From Diphasiastrum complanatum (taxonomy: Eukaryota > Streptophyta > Lycopodiopsida > Lycopodiales > Lycopodiaceae), in assembly GCA_029204225.1 (NCBI GenBank), contig CM055108.1, positions 21,147,644-21,211,643 on the forward strand: a stretch of 64,000 nt of DNA, written 5' to 3'. Positions 24,546-36,328 of the stretch are shown one piece after another. A program made the position numbers and the translations under genes. Within the stretch, counting starts at the first letter, position 1, and the number at the start of each line of letters is the position of its first letter. The notes under the pieces are model-generated. The model made no database searches. It worked only from the letters and a program-made list of their open reading frames with translations, and had not been told where the DNA came from.

Positions 24546-27500
24546 TTATGATACTTGTCTTAGCCTTCTATCCCACACAGAATGCAAAATCATATGAAAC
24601 ACATCATATCTAACCACCTGCTCATGCCACGTGAAATGCTTCCTTACTATTTTCAGTCTTTTCTGCATTGTCTGGTATTTCTGGTCCGATATGTTAAGTA
24701 GAAATTGTTTCAGCTTAGGAATGTCTTTTTCAGGAAGAGAGAGAGAAAAAGCATCCCAATTGAGCACATCACTAAATGGAAGGACAAAATTGTCAGCAAT
24801 AATAACAGGGACGCAGTCATAATAGATAGCTTCTACTATTCGAGGGCTATTCACTTCATACCCCATTGCACATATGCAGTACTTGCTGGATTTCATGTGC
24901 TGGACATAAGACATTTTGCTTGCCACCTCTGGGGGAATTACTTCATAAATTTTCATGTCTGGATCTTTATCTTTCCAATGCTCTATGAGAAGAGGTCGGA
25001 CCCGGCCATGCATTTGCCCAGCAAAGAATGCCAAAATAGGCCTCTTTTTCGGTCCTGGACCACCCAGCCGTTTTGGCAATTTTGTAGAGTGCAAGTATAT
25101 TTCAGGAAGCGAAGCATCTTTTTCCAAAATAAACCCATCTGATAAATCTGCATTACATACCACCTTCATGGCGTTTTTATTGAGTTCTTTGTGATCAAAA
25201 GTTGTTGCAAGCCCCTGCAGTGGACATGAAAAGTGAGCAAATTTCAGTGGTAAAGCACAATTGCTCTACATGACTTACAAGCTAGCTGTCTGCAAGTCTG
25301 AGGGCTAAAAACATGAAGACACACAATTGTAAGCTGGCTACGTGGAGCACGCTATTGCACCGTGAGAAAAAAAGCATGATTTTATAGCTATCGGAGGTGT
25401 CATCTCCCATTAAGTGGCCTGCTGGTGAAGCCCTTGGAAAATTTTGAAGATAGCAACATATCCTGATCTCAACTGAAATGATCTTTCAAAGCATCCAGTC
25501 TGATTACAAAAGCATAATATTTTTGAATTTTACATACTATGAATCATCCAAAAGCTATTGCTTTGTGATCAGGCGAGAAGAAATGGTACTAACCCAATCA
25601 TGACAAGATAAGAAAAAATGGTCAGCACCATGCGTGTCATTCCAAAAGGGATATCTTGTAGCCAGCATGTTCACATAGTCCCTGACATACTCATTTATTG
25701 GCTGCATGGTGTAAGAGTCAGGGACATACAATTTGTCCACCATATTTGCAACACTGTATGGGAGGAAGAACATATGAGCTCTTGTCGGATCCTTTACTGT
25801 GAATTGGTTACCCTGAACCATACGATGTATGAATTGGCCTTCTGAAGAATAAATACCTATCAGTGGTCCTGTCTGGACCATAGGTTTTTCACCTTCATCG
25901 TAAACATAAACCTTGAATACTTGCTCCATCATCTCATAGCTCCTGAAAACACAAATCTGAGCATACTCAAAACCTCTGTTAAGTCTTATTGCACCTTCCA
26001 TCATGAAGATTGAAAGATAAAGCAGTGGCTGAAAGTTTTAGCTGGTTCTGAACATCCAACATTGAATTCCACAAAAAACATGTCAATAATCTCCCCTGCT
26101 CTTAGACTCGAGAAAACTTCTTAAAAGCCTCCAAACATTGATTATGCTTTAGGTTATGGTTGCTAGCAAATGTTTCATACGTCATGTAACTTCAACTTGG
26201 ACACCTTTGACTTTAAACCTGCAATTTATCTAGGAGTAAATCAACGACAATGATGCTCACTTTTTGAAAGAAGAGAGGTTGCGGTACAAGGGGTGATAGA
26301 GATCCGCATCACGTAACACTGGAGGAGCCATCACAATTGCTTGCTTTGCATCCTTCAAGCCAAGTTCAAGATTGAACCTCGAACTGGAATTCTGCATGTG
26401 ATAGCTGTTAGAAGAACTCTCCAATTGTTTCCTCCAGATATTTAGGTAGAAATACCAACAATATGGGTTGTGTGTTCTTGTTTATGACACCCATTTAAAA
26501 ACAAAAATAAACATCTTGAACTCTAAACTTTAAAGTAAACAGTTTGCCTTCCAAACAGATGTGCAGACAAAGAAGCACATATGTATGCAAAGACTATTTA
26601 TACAACTGCTCCCCTGATTTTTCTAAACACTCAATGCATCTTCCATGGTAGTACAATAAGAGTCTAATTTCTGTGCCTTAATCTCCAAATACACCCCTTT
26701 GCTCAAATTAATTAAACAACAAAAACAAGTGGTATTACTATGAGATCTGCGATGAGGTGCCCTCTTAACCATCATTGTAGATAAGGCTGCTAAGATGAAC
26801 ACTGGTAGCTTACCTGTGATTATAATTTTCTTCTCAGATCATGCTATTTCTTCAAGACTATGCCATCTAGGTTTTGGACCCTTTGACATACATACCTTTT
26901 CTGGTATTGGACTTTACTATCTCTGTAGCATGATCACGTAAATAGTCCAAGTCATCATATTGTAAGACAAGTTAGAATATAATGTACTAAGACAAAAACA
27001 AGATGAAGCTAAGGGTACTAGTTAGGGCAAATAAGAGAGAGCTAAAGCTGCACAGATATGTTTGATCTACGAAGTTCAGATCCAAAAAATCAGTTTAGCA
27101 TGCCAAAAACTTTTAAGTTTATCTGGAAACAAAATTCGACTAGATCAAGGTTCACTGCCTACACAATAATACTGCAAAGCGGCCTTCACAATTTAATCTG
27201 AATCTTTGAAGGTAGAACACGTCTTGCTGTGTTCGTGAACATTTTCGGTCACAAGACATATATGCATCAATTCCCAAAAAAATATATGCGGTTGCCTCTT
27301 ACATCGTCAAATCAGATCTCCTTATGTACACACAGAGAAAACAAAATCCTAAATTTTAATGGATGAGAGTGCGTTTTTGACACGGCACTTTGTTTTTTGA
27401 CAGTAAACGTATGTTATATGGTATTCACTCTACAAGTTCAATTCTAACTAAGTAGCTAAATAGGAGAAAACTTTAGCGGATCGAAGTGCCTAGTCGAAAC

Positions 27501-28263
27501 AATTTACCTCCACATCGGATGAAGACTGAAGATAACTGTCCGAGTCATTTGAAGGAGTAGGACTCGGAAAATGCACCGAATTTCGTTCAAGGCTTGAGCC
27601 GTGTCCTTGCTCGTGAATTTCTGCAGTCGTAAGTGTTGGAGAATCTGTCAAAGTTGTCGATTTCGTTGATGGAACTGCAATCTGGCTAGCTATTTCTGTA
27701 ACTGTAGTTTCGACCTCATTCAACAAGTAGCTGGTACTCTTGCTATCAATCGCATCAGAATTGGTGTTGGATGGAGCACCCACCACCATCTGCTGATTTT
27801 TTGCTTCTGATATGTTCATCTTTTCTAAAACTTGATCTAACTGCTTGCTGGATTGTAAAGTTGAGCTTGGTGGGCTTGACTCTAATTTGAAAGTTGCAAA
27901 TGAGTTTTCTTTTGAGGCAGCCTCATCCAAAGTCTTATTCATCTCGGAAACCTGTTCTAGAGGAGCAGCTGCGAGAGGATCTACTAACGGACCACTGTGA
28001 TAATGATCAGAAGAAAGTGCTGGTAATGGGACAGAATCAACATATTTGGGCATCTGCTCTTTTGCTGCCAGGTTTGCATTCAAAGCAGCAGATGCAGGAG
28101 ATGCCAGTGTCCGAGAGAGCCATACAAAAGACGAGTTACGGTGAGCTTGATTGAAATAAAGAGCACCAAATAACGCCATCATCAACCCTATGCCCACCAC
28201 CACTCTCCATGAATCCTGCTTGCAACTAACTAACAACGATCCAACTCTAAATCTATCAAGCAT
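24546..28263 (-). CDS. Exostosin-family (GT47) glycosyltransferase, four exons
   Basis: Exons (minus strand): 28263-27508, 26391-26261, 25942-25594 and 25214-24546, all with GT-AG introns and consistent phases, giving 634 residues. Residues 21-37 form one hydrophobic segment after a short basic N-terminus, as in type II Golgi enzymes. Residues 40-250 are a Ser/Thr-rich stem. The catalytic exostosin domain starts with SYEMMEQVFKVYVYDEGEKP and includes HFFLSCHDW at the end of exon 3 and KYCICAMGYEVNSPRIVEAI (about 523-542), the conserved GT47 nucleotide-sugar-binding stretch with its Glu. Family members (the At5g03795/At3g07620 type) probably add sugars to cell-wall polysaccharides or glycoproteins in the Golgi; acceptor and sugar cannot be read from sequence. 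Length is ordinary for the family and no inactivating change is seen. The start codon is the ATG just before the membrane segment. The 1.1-kb first intron (27507-26392) is AT-rich and empty. Confidence 0.93.
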
Positions 28264-28720
28264 AGCTGCTAGTTAATTCCTGAAAGACTGCCACCAAAGC
28301 ACACCTCGGAGCTCAACCTTGAACCTGGAAGCTCGCACTCTTGCTGAAGCCGTCATAAATTGACTTCACATCAAGGTTCAAGATTCAAGTTTTTTTCTTT
28401 TCATCCAATTACCTCCACTCCACCACAAGACGAGAAAGAAGAATAACACAAATATCAACAAGAATAAGAAGAAGAATGTTCATACACCCTTTGATCTGGA
28501 AAAGATGAATTCCAAACATCATCAAGACTCTGTCTTTCATCCAATTTCAACGTAAGCTTCCATGAGGAAGTCCAAAAAGAAGGAGCCCACAAAAAAAGAA
28601 GAAAGAAAAAAGAGAGAAAGATGGCGGATGGGTGTCCATTGGGAAGGAATTGAGAAAAAACAGCTAGCATCTGCGAATACTGTATGCAGACTCTGGTATG
28701 GTTATGGTTACTGTGGCTGG
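28264..28720 (-). promoter_or_regulatory. 5'UTR/proximal promoter of the GT47 gene
   Basis: This stretch precedes the start codon at 28263 on the minus strand. It contains purine-rich (AAGAAGAA) tracts at about 28430-28475 and 28590-28625. The minus-strand ORF across 28455-28772 has no similarity and is probably untranslated leader or promoter. Confidence 0.45.
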
Positions 28721-28896
28721 TTAACTGTGGAGTGCAGTTAGAGGTTACAGAACTGAAATGGGTTGAAGACACGTGGGCAATAACCAGCCAATTTATGTTG
28801 AGTGGTTAGTTAACTGTGGAGTCCAGTTAAAGGTTACATAACTGAAACGGGTTGAAGACACGTGTGCAATAACCAGCCAATTTATATTAAGTGGGC
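28721..28896. promoter_or_regulatory. 89-bp tandem duplication carrying paired G-box and CCAAT motifs
   Basis: Two copies (28721-28809 and 28810-28896) repeat at an exact 89-bp period with few differences. Each has a CACGTG G-box (28770-28775; 28859-28864) and, 12 bp further, a CCAAT box (28788-28792; 28877-28881). They lie about 460-630 bp upstream of the GT47 start codon. G-boxes are bound by bZIP/bHLH factors and CCAAT by NF-Y; a role in controlling this gene is inferred. Confidence 0.6.
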
Positions 28897-29279
28897 TATG
28901 GATTGGCTGCCAGGTGGGGAATCTAGATGAGAATGGTCCACGAGAGGGAAAAATTCTTGATCATTGGTATCCATGATGTGATTGCTCACTTTGAATAGGA
29001 AGTTTCTTTCTAAGTTTCTAATGTGAGAAGTGTTTGTATAAAAAGTTTCCACAACATTTTGATTGGTGTTTAGGAAAACGTTTTTTAGTTATTCTCATAA
29101 AATTTGCATTTTTTTGAAGTTCTCTATTTTTTAAGGACTATTATTCATAAAAGGATTTATTTGCTTATATAAAAAATCGTCAATCACGATGTTGATATTT
29201 CAAAAAACATGTTGATTTCAATCGTATACTTTACCAGCTTTGTCGAACACTGATTTTGATAAAGTCAATCTGACTAACA

Positions 29280-29403
<124 letters not shown>

Positions 29404-29729
29404 TCAAATGTTGATGTAAATTAAAATTTTTAAAATTGAAAATCTTAAGTAAAATTAGTTGTTTTTTTAAAAAGTCTAGATAGAGCTTACAAATTTAGCC
29501 AAGTGATAACATGTCAATTTCAGCAACTCACTTTTAGACCTACCAACAAGAAGCAGCTCTTGCAATTTGAGTACTCAGGTGGTTATGCTTCGTGCCATGC
29601 TCCAAGAAGAGGAACAACAATAGAAGGAGACAAGAACCGAGTTTCGAATCCTGAAGAAGCAATTCAACGTCATTCTAGATTTTTTTGCGACAGTCTCAAT
29701 TTTACATTTCCTAAGACTTTTGATGAGAG

Positions 29730-29757
29730 TGTCGCATTTTTCGGGAAAAGTGCGACA
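29730..29757. repeat. Short perfect-type hairpin
   Basis: TGTCGCATTTTT and AAAAGTGCGACA are inverted arms separated by about 4 bases (CGGG), with one mismatch. It lies beside the minus-strand LTR-like repeat. Function unknown. Confidence 0.5.
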
Positions 29758-29829
29758 AACACTGTTTACTTGGTTTTTAGGCACCAGAGGCAAAACCCGA
29801 AGGATGTCGCGTTCTTCACCCTGACACCA

Positions 29830-30185
29830 ACGGCAACACGACGAACCTCGATGCGGGAGCCTCCTCACGCTCACTTCCTGCACTGTGCAAACTAACTTGA
29901 CAATGAAGCAGCCACCCACGATCTCCTCCAGATAGCACAACAGCTTCACGCCATCTCTTGTACCTTCCATCTACACACAATGTAAATTGTATATAGATCA
30001 TTGTAATTTATTATCACACAGACAGAACATTATCCAACGAGATAGACATTGTAGATGCTTTCATGCATCGATTCTTTCTTCAGACGGATTGTCAATAATA
30101 AGCTCATAGCTTTTACAGTTTGTAGTTAGCTTTTTGAGCACGCAGTTTTGTCTGCAATTGTCTTGTGCTCACCTGCATCACTAGA
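29830..30185 (-). repeat. LTR-like repeat, copy 1 (minus orientation)
   Basis: The reverse complement of this stretch matches 32415-32790 over about 350 bp. Shared phrases include TGTAAAAGCTATGAGCTTAT, GATGCATGAAAGCATCTAC and a conserved stretch around GGAGYAGATCGTGG. Copies differ by many substitutions and small indels. Family unknown; probably the LTR or leader of a retroelement. Confidence 0.6.
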
Positions 30186-32414
30186 ATAGTGAAAGTGGTA
30201 GGTATGTCGTCAAGTTGTTGAGGAGGTGTCAAGGTGGTGAATGATGTTTGAGAGCAAGCATGGAAAGGGATTATTGTAGAGTTTCAATTGAATCATCAGC
30301 CTGGGATCCATATTGGCCATCCTAGTAAACGGTTTGGTCTTCCCTAGTTTGCAAGGCAAAGAGTGAGAAGGTAAGTTGGAGTTGTTGATAGTCGGTGGTG
30401 TTGGTGGATTCAATAAATAGAAAATATGAAATCGTGCAAGGATGGTGGATGGAGGGATCTTGGATGACAAGGTTGCAATGGGCCATTGCAGTATTGTAGC
30501 ACTTGATGAGAGTGCCAAGATGGTATTGATGGTCATCAACGTAGAGGGTTTGGAGGCGGGTGTATGCTTGATGGAGGCTTTTGAAGAGAGTGGCGAGTTT
30601 GGCACGACAGTGTTTGATGTGTTCCACCAACGCGTCTAATGCTCTCTTTGGTGTCGTCAGCTGGCGGTACTCCAACACAAATCTGACTTGTGTTAATAAA
30701 GGGATAAACGAGGGTGGAACAAAGAGAGGGGGATCTTGCATGTGATTTAGTTTGAGGATGAAAAAAAAACAATCTGCGGAAAACTGATAATAAAACATAG
30801 GCCTACAATGAAACGAAGGGGAGAGCTAGCAAAAATGTCACAAAAATAGCCAAAGTACATAACTTGTACGAAACCAGTAAGGACTGCAAAAATTGGAATA
30901 TTTTTAACATCCTCAAAGGCAATATAATACACATGAAAAATGTCGAAATGTGAAGGGAGAGAGGCAAGAATGGCAAAGAAAACTGATAAAATAGTAATCT
31001 ACAAAAAGATGGAGAAAAATCAAGGGGAGGTTACGTCTAGAGTAACTTCGGCCTTTTCGGCTTATTCAGTTGTTGAAGTAGAAGAGATAAATCCAACATC
31101 TTCTAACATGTGTCAATGTTGAAACTTGTTGGGCATCAACTCACGGATCCTAGCTCATACTAAGATTCAGCTAGATACAACCTACAAGGAACAAGTTTCA
31201 ACAAACCTTTTCCTGTGATAGAACTCCATAGTTTTGATACAAATCGATCGGATTTGTAATTAGTAACTTTTCTACTACAAGAATGTTTTCTAATTATTTC
31301 TTTCCTTACATCTTCTACTATATATCACAACATACTTTAGAAGATTCCTATAATATCAAAAATCCTATTGATACTAGAAACAGGTCCCTCATCTATACAT
31401 ATTACGGATTCCTCCTAGAATCTATGTAATACGTGTTTCTCCTAGATAACTTTCTATAAGCTATTTCTCCCCCTTTTAATAGGAAACTACATGAGTTTCC
31501 AAGAGGTGCATATTAGTCTAAATATGCTTAGGTGAAGAACTTTGACAATACCTCAAATTTTCGACAAAACACCCTCTTTTGATCATTAGTATTTGGCATC
31601 ATTTTAAATCTATGGTGAAATGGTCAACTTGATCTAGTTAGTTTCAGATCTCCTCTTTGGAATTGCATGCATCCCATACCACAGGTTCTTCCTCTAGGAA
31701 AACCGTTGACTTTTCCATCTAATCGTCCAAAAATCAATTTTTGGAATTACTCATATAACTTTTGAGAAAATCGGGACTATGTGAGATTCTCAAGAATTGT
31801 GACAAATTCCAACTTCATAGAACAAATTCCTCATGTTTTCTGTCCCCCCTTTTCATAATCTCTACGGTCACATTAGGGAAATTTTGGTTTGCCCGAAAAT
31901 TCCTATAGCTGACAAATTTAGAAATGGGAAAAGAATGAGTTTCCACTTAAAAACAAATTTGATACAATGATTCAACAATAAATCCTCTAATAATGTGGTG
32001 AATTCATTATTCGTGCAATAAAAGTTGCAATTAATTTGTCTTAAATTTATATAGTTGAGTCCCTCTTACAAATATCTCGGTTCTTTAAGTATGCCTTCTA
32101 GAAAATCAAATCTCGGAAAAGTTTTGCCCATCAAGCCTTACGATCCTTTCGAATTGATTCAATTTAAAACTTTCGGGTGACAAACATGTCGGAATTCGTG
32201 AAGAATCCTCGGTGCGTGCACTACAAAAACAATAGGTGAACACAAAATGAAAATTGTGCGATTGTTTGCGGAAGCAGAAGAGCAGACAGTCAAACAAAGC
32301 AGTAAGAGAGTCAAACGAAAAACGAAATAGCCATGCATGCAACGCTGACAAAGAATCTGAATGCAAAACCAAAATAGTAATTGATTCAGATTAATGTACG
32401 AAAATACAAGTCAG
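30186..32414. other. Spacer between inverted LTR-like repeats; no gene recognised
   Basis: ORFs at 30210-30798 (minus) have no domain I recognise. At 31131-31151 the phrase GGCATCAACTCACGGATCC is an inverted, slightly longer version of a phrase at 33058-33073, so the inverted arrangement extends outside the main repeats. The rest is AT-rich. Confidence 0.4.
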
Positions 32415-32790
32415 ATTGATGCCATGAGCACAAGACAAAAGCGAGCGAAACCGCGTGCTCAGGAAGCTAACCCCCCTTTGTAAAAGCTATGAGCTTATTA
32501 CTAACAATCATTTTGAAAGAAAGAATAGATGCATGAAAGCATCTACTATGTCTATCTCTGATGACATAATACATGTCATATTCATTCTATGTATTGATTA
32601 CAATTACTATCTCTATATACAAGTTACAAGTGTGCACATGGATGCAAGAAGGTGGTGTGGAGCTATTGCACTGTCTGGAGTAGATCGTGGCTACTGCTAT
32701 CATTGTCCAAGTAGCTACACAATACATGAAAGTGGGCATGAGAAGGCTTCGACTATTCGGAGTCAAGAATGTTGCTACCGATAGTCAATA
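32415..32790 (+). repeat. LTR-like repeat, copy 2 (plus orientation)
   Basis: Inverted counterpart of 29830-30185, about 2.2 kb away. It is followed by GTCGAC/GTCGG-rich DNA (32800-32915, many AGTCGRC units). Confidence 0.6.
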
Positions 32791-33040
32791 AAGTTGAGAT
32801 AGTCGTTTGACGGTCCTCGACGATAGTCAGTTGAGTCGACAAGTCAGACTTCCTCGATAAGTCGGCCAGGTCGGGTTTCCCGAAAAGTCGACCTTCTTCG
32901 ACAAGTCGGTTGCCACTCTCATGCTTGTTTTCGATAATAGAGTACTTCTACAGACTGTGCGACAATGCATGTAAAACTGCAACAATATGAATGGAACTAG
33001 ATTAACATAAGATTTAGGAGAGTAGAGGAGTAAATCCAAC

Positions 33041-33075
33041 ACCTCCCTCTAAATCTGGATCCGTGAATGCCTTGA
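33041..33075 (-). repeat. Possible Copia 3' junction (purine tract and LTR start)
   Basis: Read on the minus strand, AGAGGGAGG (33050-33042) directly precedes TGTTGGATTTACTCC, the layout of a polypurine tract and LTR start. Codons upstream are too decayed to confirm an RNase H end. Confidence 0.35.
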
Positions 33076-33828
33076 TCTTTAGACTAAGCAATGCACAAAA
33101 TTTGTTTTGTGCATCATGTTGAGAAATGAACTTCATTTTCCTTCAAGCACAAAGGACTTTCACGTGGGACGATTCGATCTCATAGAAAGATGGCCACAAG
33201 TACAGTCTATTCAAAAGGATATAGACAACCGAAACTAATCAGGTGCTTAAACACAGCCATTAGTTTTACAAGAAAACTCAGAAGAAGATCTAAGAAAAGA
33301 ATATAACAATGTGCCAATGTAGTGCAGAAAAATGGAATGAGAAAGAGAATGAGAAGAGAAGCTGATACAACTACTGAATATCGAAGAAAACATAACTTGC
33401 ATATGCGGCAGGATGTGTACTCACCTTCCAGAAAATTCATAAAGCAATAGATCATTTCTATCAATTTTTCTGCTGTGTATGTATGAATGTTAGTGTTGTT
33501 TATGTGTACACTGTTGTTCTGATGAATGAATTATATTGACTTCTCAATCAGAAGATAGTTGCGGAGTCACGATGTCCAAAAACTAAGTTTCAGAAACTAA
33601 CTGGGTTTTTGCATTTTTTGCATTCTCTCTTTTCGGGATTTTTGCATGTTTTCTCGTAGAATTAAAATGTGCTTAATTGCATAAATTCACGTGGTTTCGC
33701 ATATCTTGCATAGTACTTCTCCTTTTTTTGCCTTCTCGAAAAATGCAACACTTGCAAAAATAGTGCACGCTTTTGCATCCTTGCAAATACTAGCTGCAGT
33801 TGAGGCACGAACGAGCAGTTCGCTTCAG

Positions 33829-33840
33829 TGGTATCAGAGC
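33829..33840 (+). promoter_or_regulatory. Retroelement primer-binding site, initiator-tRNA-Met type
   Basis: TGGTATCAGAGC occurs immediately after CGCTTCAG, which would be the end of a plus-strand LTR (ending CA). No gag was recognised downstream, so the element is either decayed or non-coding. Confidence 0.55.
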
Positions 33841-36295
33841 ACTGCAAGTTAGAATCAAGGACACAAAACAAGAGACTATCAGGGGAAGGCCTCCTTCATA
33901 TTCACCACATATGCCCTTGCACTTTTCACCCAGAAATTAGCAAGACCCACCTAGACTAGAACTTTTCTAAACGAAAAATTTCTAAATACTCATCATATTA
34001 GAAGCTTTTTTTTGGTTTTCTTCAAAATGTGCTTTGCACTAACAAAATTATGTACGATGCTTTTGTTGTTGTACATCCACATTTAGTCCCATTCAGGATC
34101 AGCCAATGTAGCCTCTATGCCCACATTTGGGTGTAAGTAATTTTAAGAGCACAAACTCTAAATGTTCTTTTGATGAGATTTGAAGTTGGCTTTTACATGA
34201 TCCAACAACTAGCCTCATCCAATTTGCCTATAATGGGGACTTTTAAGAAGGCTTTTTGAATCCTTGAGGTTTCAAGGATAGTGGGATGAGTTGGGGGTAA
34301 GAGGAAAAATCATGCAATGTTGATGCATGGTCAAACCCTACATGCTTGACATGTCAAAAGCCTTGTGCTCTCATGTTAGGTTCAACGACAGGTAAAAGTA
34401 AGGCCCATCGGAATAAGTTTGTTTTCTTACGTAGTTACTGTAGGTTTTTTTTTTCACTATAGCCAAGATATGAGCCTATTACATCAATACCATGGGGAAT
34501 GCTTGGGTCAATCAAGCTATAATAGGACACCATAGAAATAAATCTAGAGGAATCGTATAACAAAAAGAAAAACTTCTGCTAAAGACACCAAATATAAACT
34601 AGAAATAAATGCATCCAATAGTGTGTAAAGTTTACAATGGTCATGCTTACATGGTACAAAATAATCATTTATTTCAATGTCCAATAATGTACACATTCAG
34701 GCATGTATGATATACACATCAATGACAATATTGTTTTCAAACATTGATAGATATTATTTAAATATCAAGGGCATGTATGTCAACATTGACAAACATCTCA
34801 AACTACTATTGACAAGTGGAACACCTAGTCTTACCTATTTGAGGAAAGCCCAAAAATGTATGGGAATTGGGGTGTAATCATTGAGAAATGCTCTTTTCAC
34901 CTCGAGGTTTGGACTTACAATGCCATTTGAGTGCAAATGGGATATAACAAATTCTTTGGCAAAAAGCTTGGGGCCTTGCTATTGTATGTGTGAATCATAT
35001 TAGCACTTGCATACATCTTGTAATCAATGTGTGTGTGTGTGAGTGTGTGTGAGAACCAACAAGCATGACTCGGGCCCATGCCTTGTTGGGCACAAGTTTT
35101 GCTCTTGTACAATTTAGCTAACTATGGAGGACTATTATAGATATGCAATGGATAAAAGTTAATCACCTTCTTGAGGGAAGCAAACTTAGAGCAATACAAG
35201 CTTCTTATATTAGCTTAGGCCCCAAATTTGAAACATAGCATGCATTGCAAAATTACGATTGTGAGAAGCTTAACAAATGTATACTTGACAAGTCTCATAA
35301 AAATAGGTCCAAGATTTGAAGAAGATAATTGTACATATAGGTGCATTGGCCCACATTGGATATAACCCTTATACTAGAAAATTTCAATCTAAGTTCTCGA
35401 TATCATGATCTATAGCCATATTGAGAGTATAATGATAGCATATTTCAATTATCTATTTATTTGTGTCAACATTACATGCTTTGCAAACTATAAAAATAAA
35501 CAACATGCACATGCCTGAACAAAGTCCATTATCTTCAACATAAATGTGATTGCTAGTAATGAGAGTGATTTATATCAGTGTAGTTTTTTTTTCTTCATAT
35601 TTTGAACATGGAGAAGGTTCTACATGTAGCCTTGTTGGAAACAAGTCAATAATAAATATTGGAGCATTGCAGCTATTGGCACTTTTTCCCTTGAATTTTT
35701 CTTTTTGAAAAACATGTTGCTCGTACATACACCACATGGTTTTATACGAAAAAATATTTGCTTTCAAACTTGATGCATAGGACATTTTATTTTTTGCCAT
35801 GTCTTTTTGGACAAGAACATTGTGTGGTATACCACAAAGCCATTGTCACAATTTTCTTGAATAAAAGATGCGATTGTCTAAGGTTGGATGCAAGGTAATA
35901 GCTATTTTCAAGTCCCAATTGTTTTGGAGCCAAGACCTAATGGACAGCATTTACTTTTCTTACCTTAAGGATTGAACTTTGATCAAAGTGTGTACATGAG
36001 TAGAGATATGACAACAATAAAAAAACATATAAAACGATTTTTTGAATGCTATATAATCTTTGTTTGATTATTTTTTTATTGATGCATCATGTAGGTTGAG
36101 AGCTTAGGGATGCATGCAATAAAAGAAAGAAACATGATTTTTCTATTATTCATGACTTGCATATAAAGGTGCATCTAAAGCGTGGGCATGAATTCAAGAA
36201 AAGGAGAGGGACATGAATTTGTTGCTATTTACAAAATGGTGCATCTAGAGGATGAGTTCTTGCAATAACCTGGCTAAGTTTCTTGTGCATACATA
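33841..36295. other. No gene recognised
   Basis: AT-rich DNA downstream of the primer-binding site. It contains a GT-rich run near 35031-35052. No gag, pol or host coding motif was found. Confidence 0.4.
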
Positions 36296-36328
36296 CCCCC
36301 CCCCCCCACCCCCCCCCCCCCACCCCCC
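36296..36328 (+). repeat. Poly-C tract with two A interruptions
   Basis: About 33 bp of C broken only by single As. The minus strand therefore has three runs of G separated by single T, a strong G-quadruplex-type pattern. Confidence 0.97.

Noticed and set aside
28455-28772. 105-codon minus-strand ORF upstream of the GT47 gene
   Set aside because: It lies in the expected leader/promoter, runs into the 89-bp tandem repeat and is Ser/Thr/His biased; better explained as untranslated.
29503-29970. ORFs of about 130 codons on both strands
   Set aside because: They overlap the inverted LTR-like repeat and a hairpin; no protein family resembles them.
30210-30798. Overlapping minus-strand ORFs of 131 and 158 codons
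   Set aside because: Two frames are open across the same DNA and neither shows a domain; the composition follows a skewed base content rather than coding.
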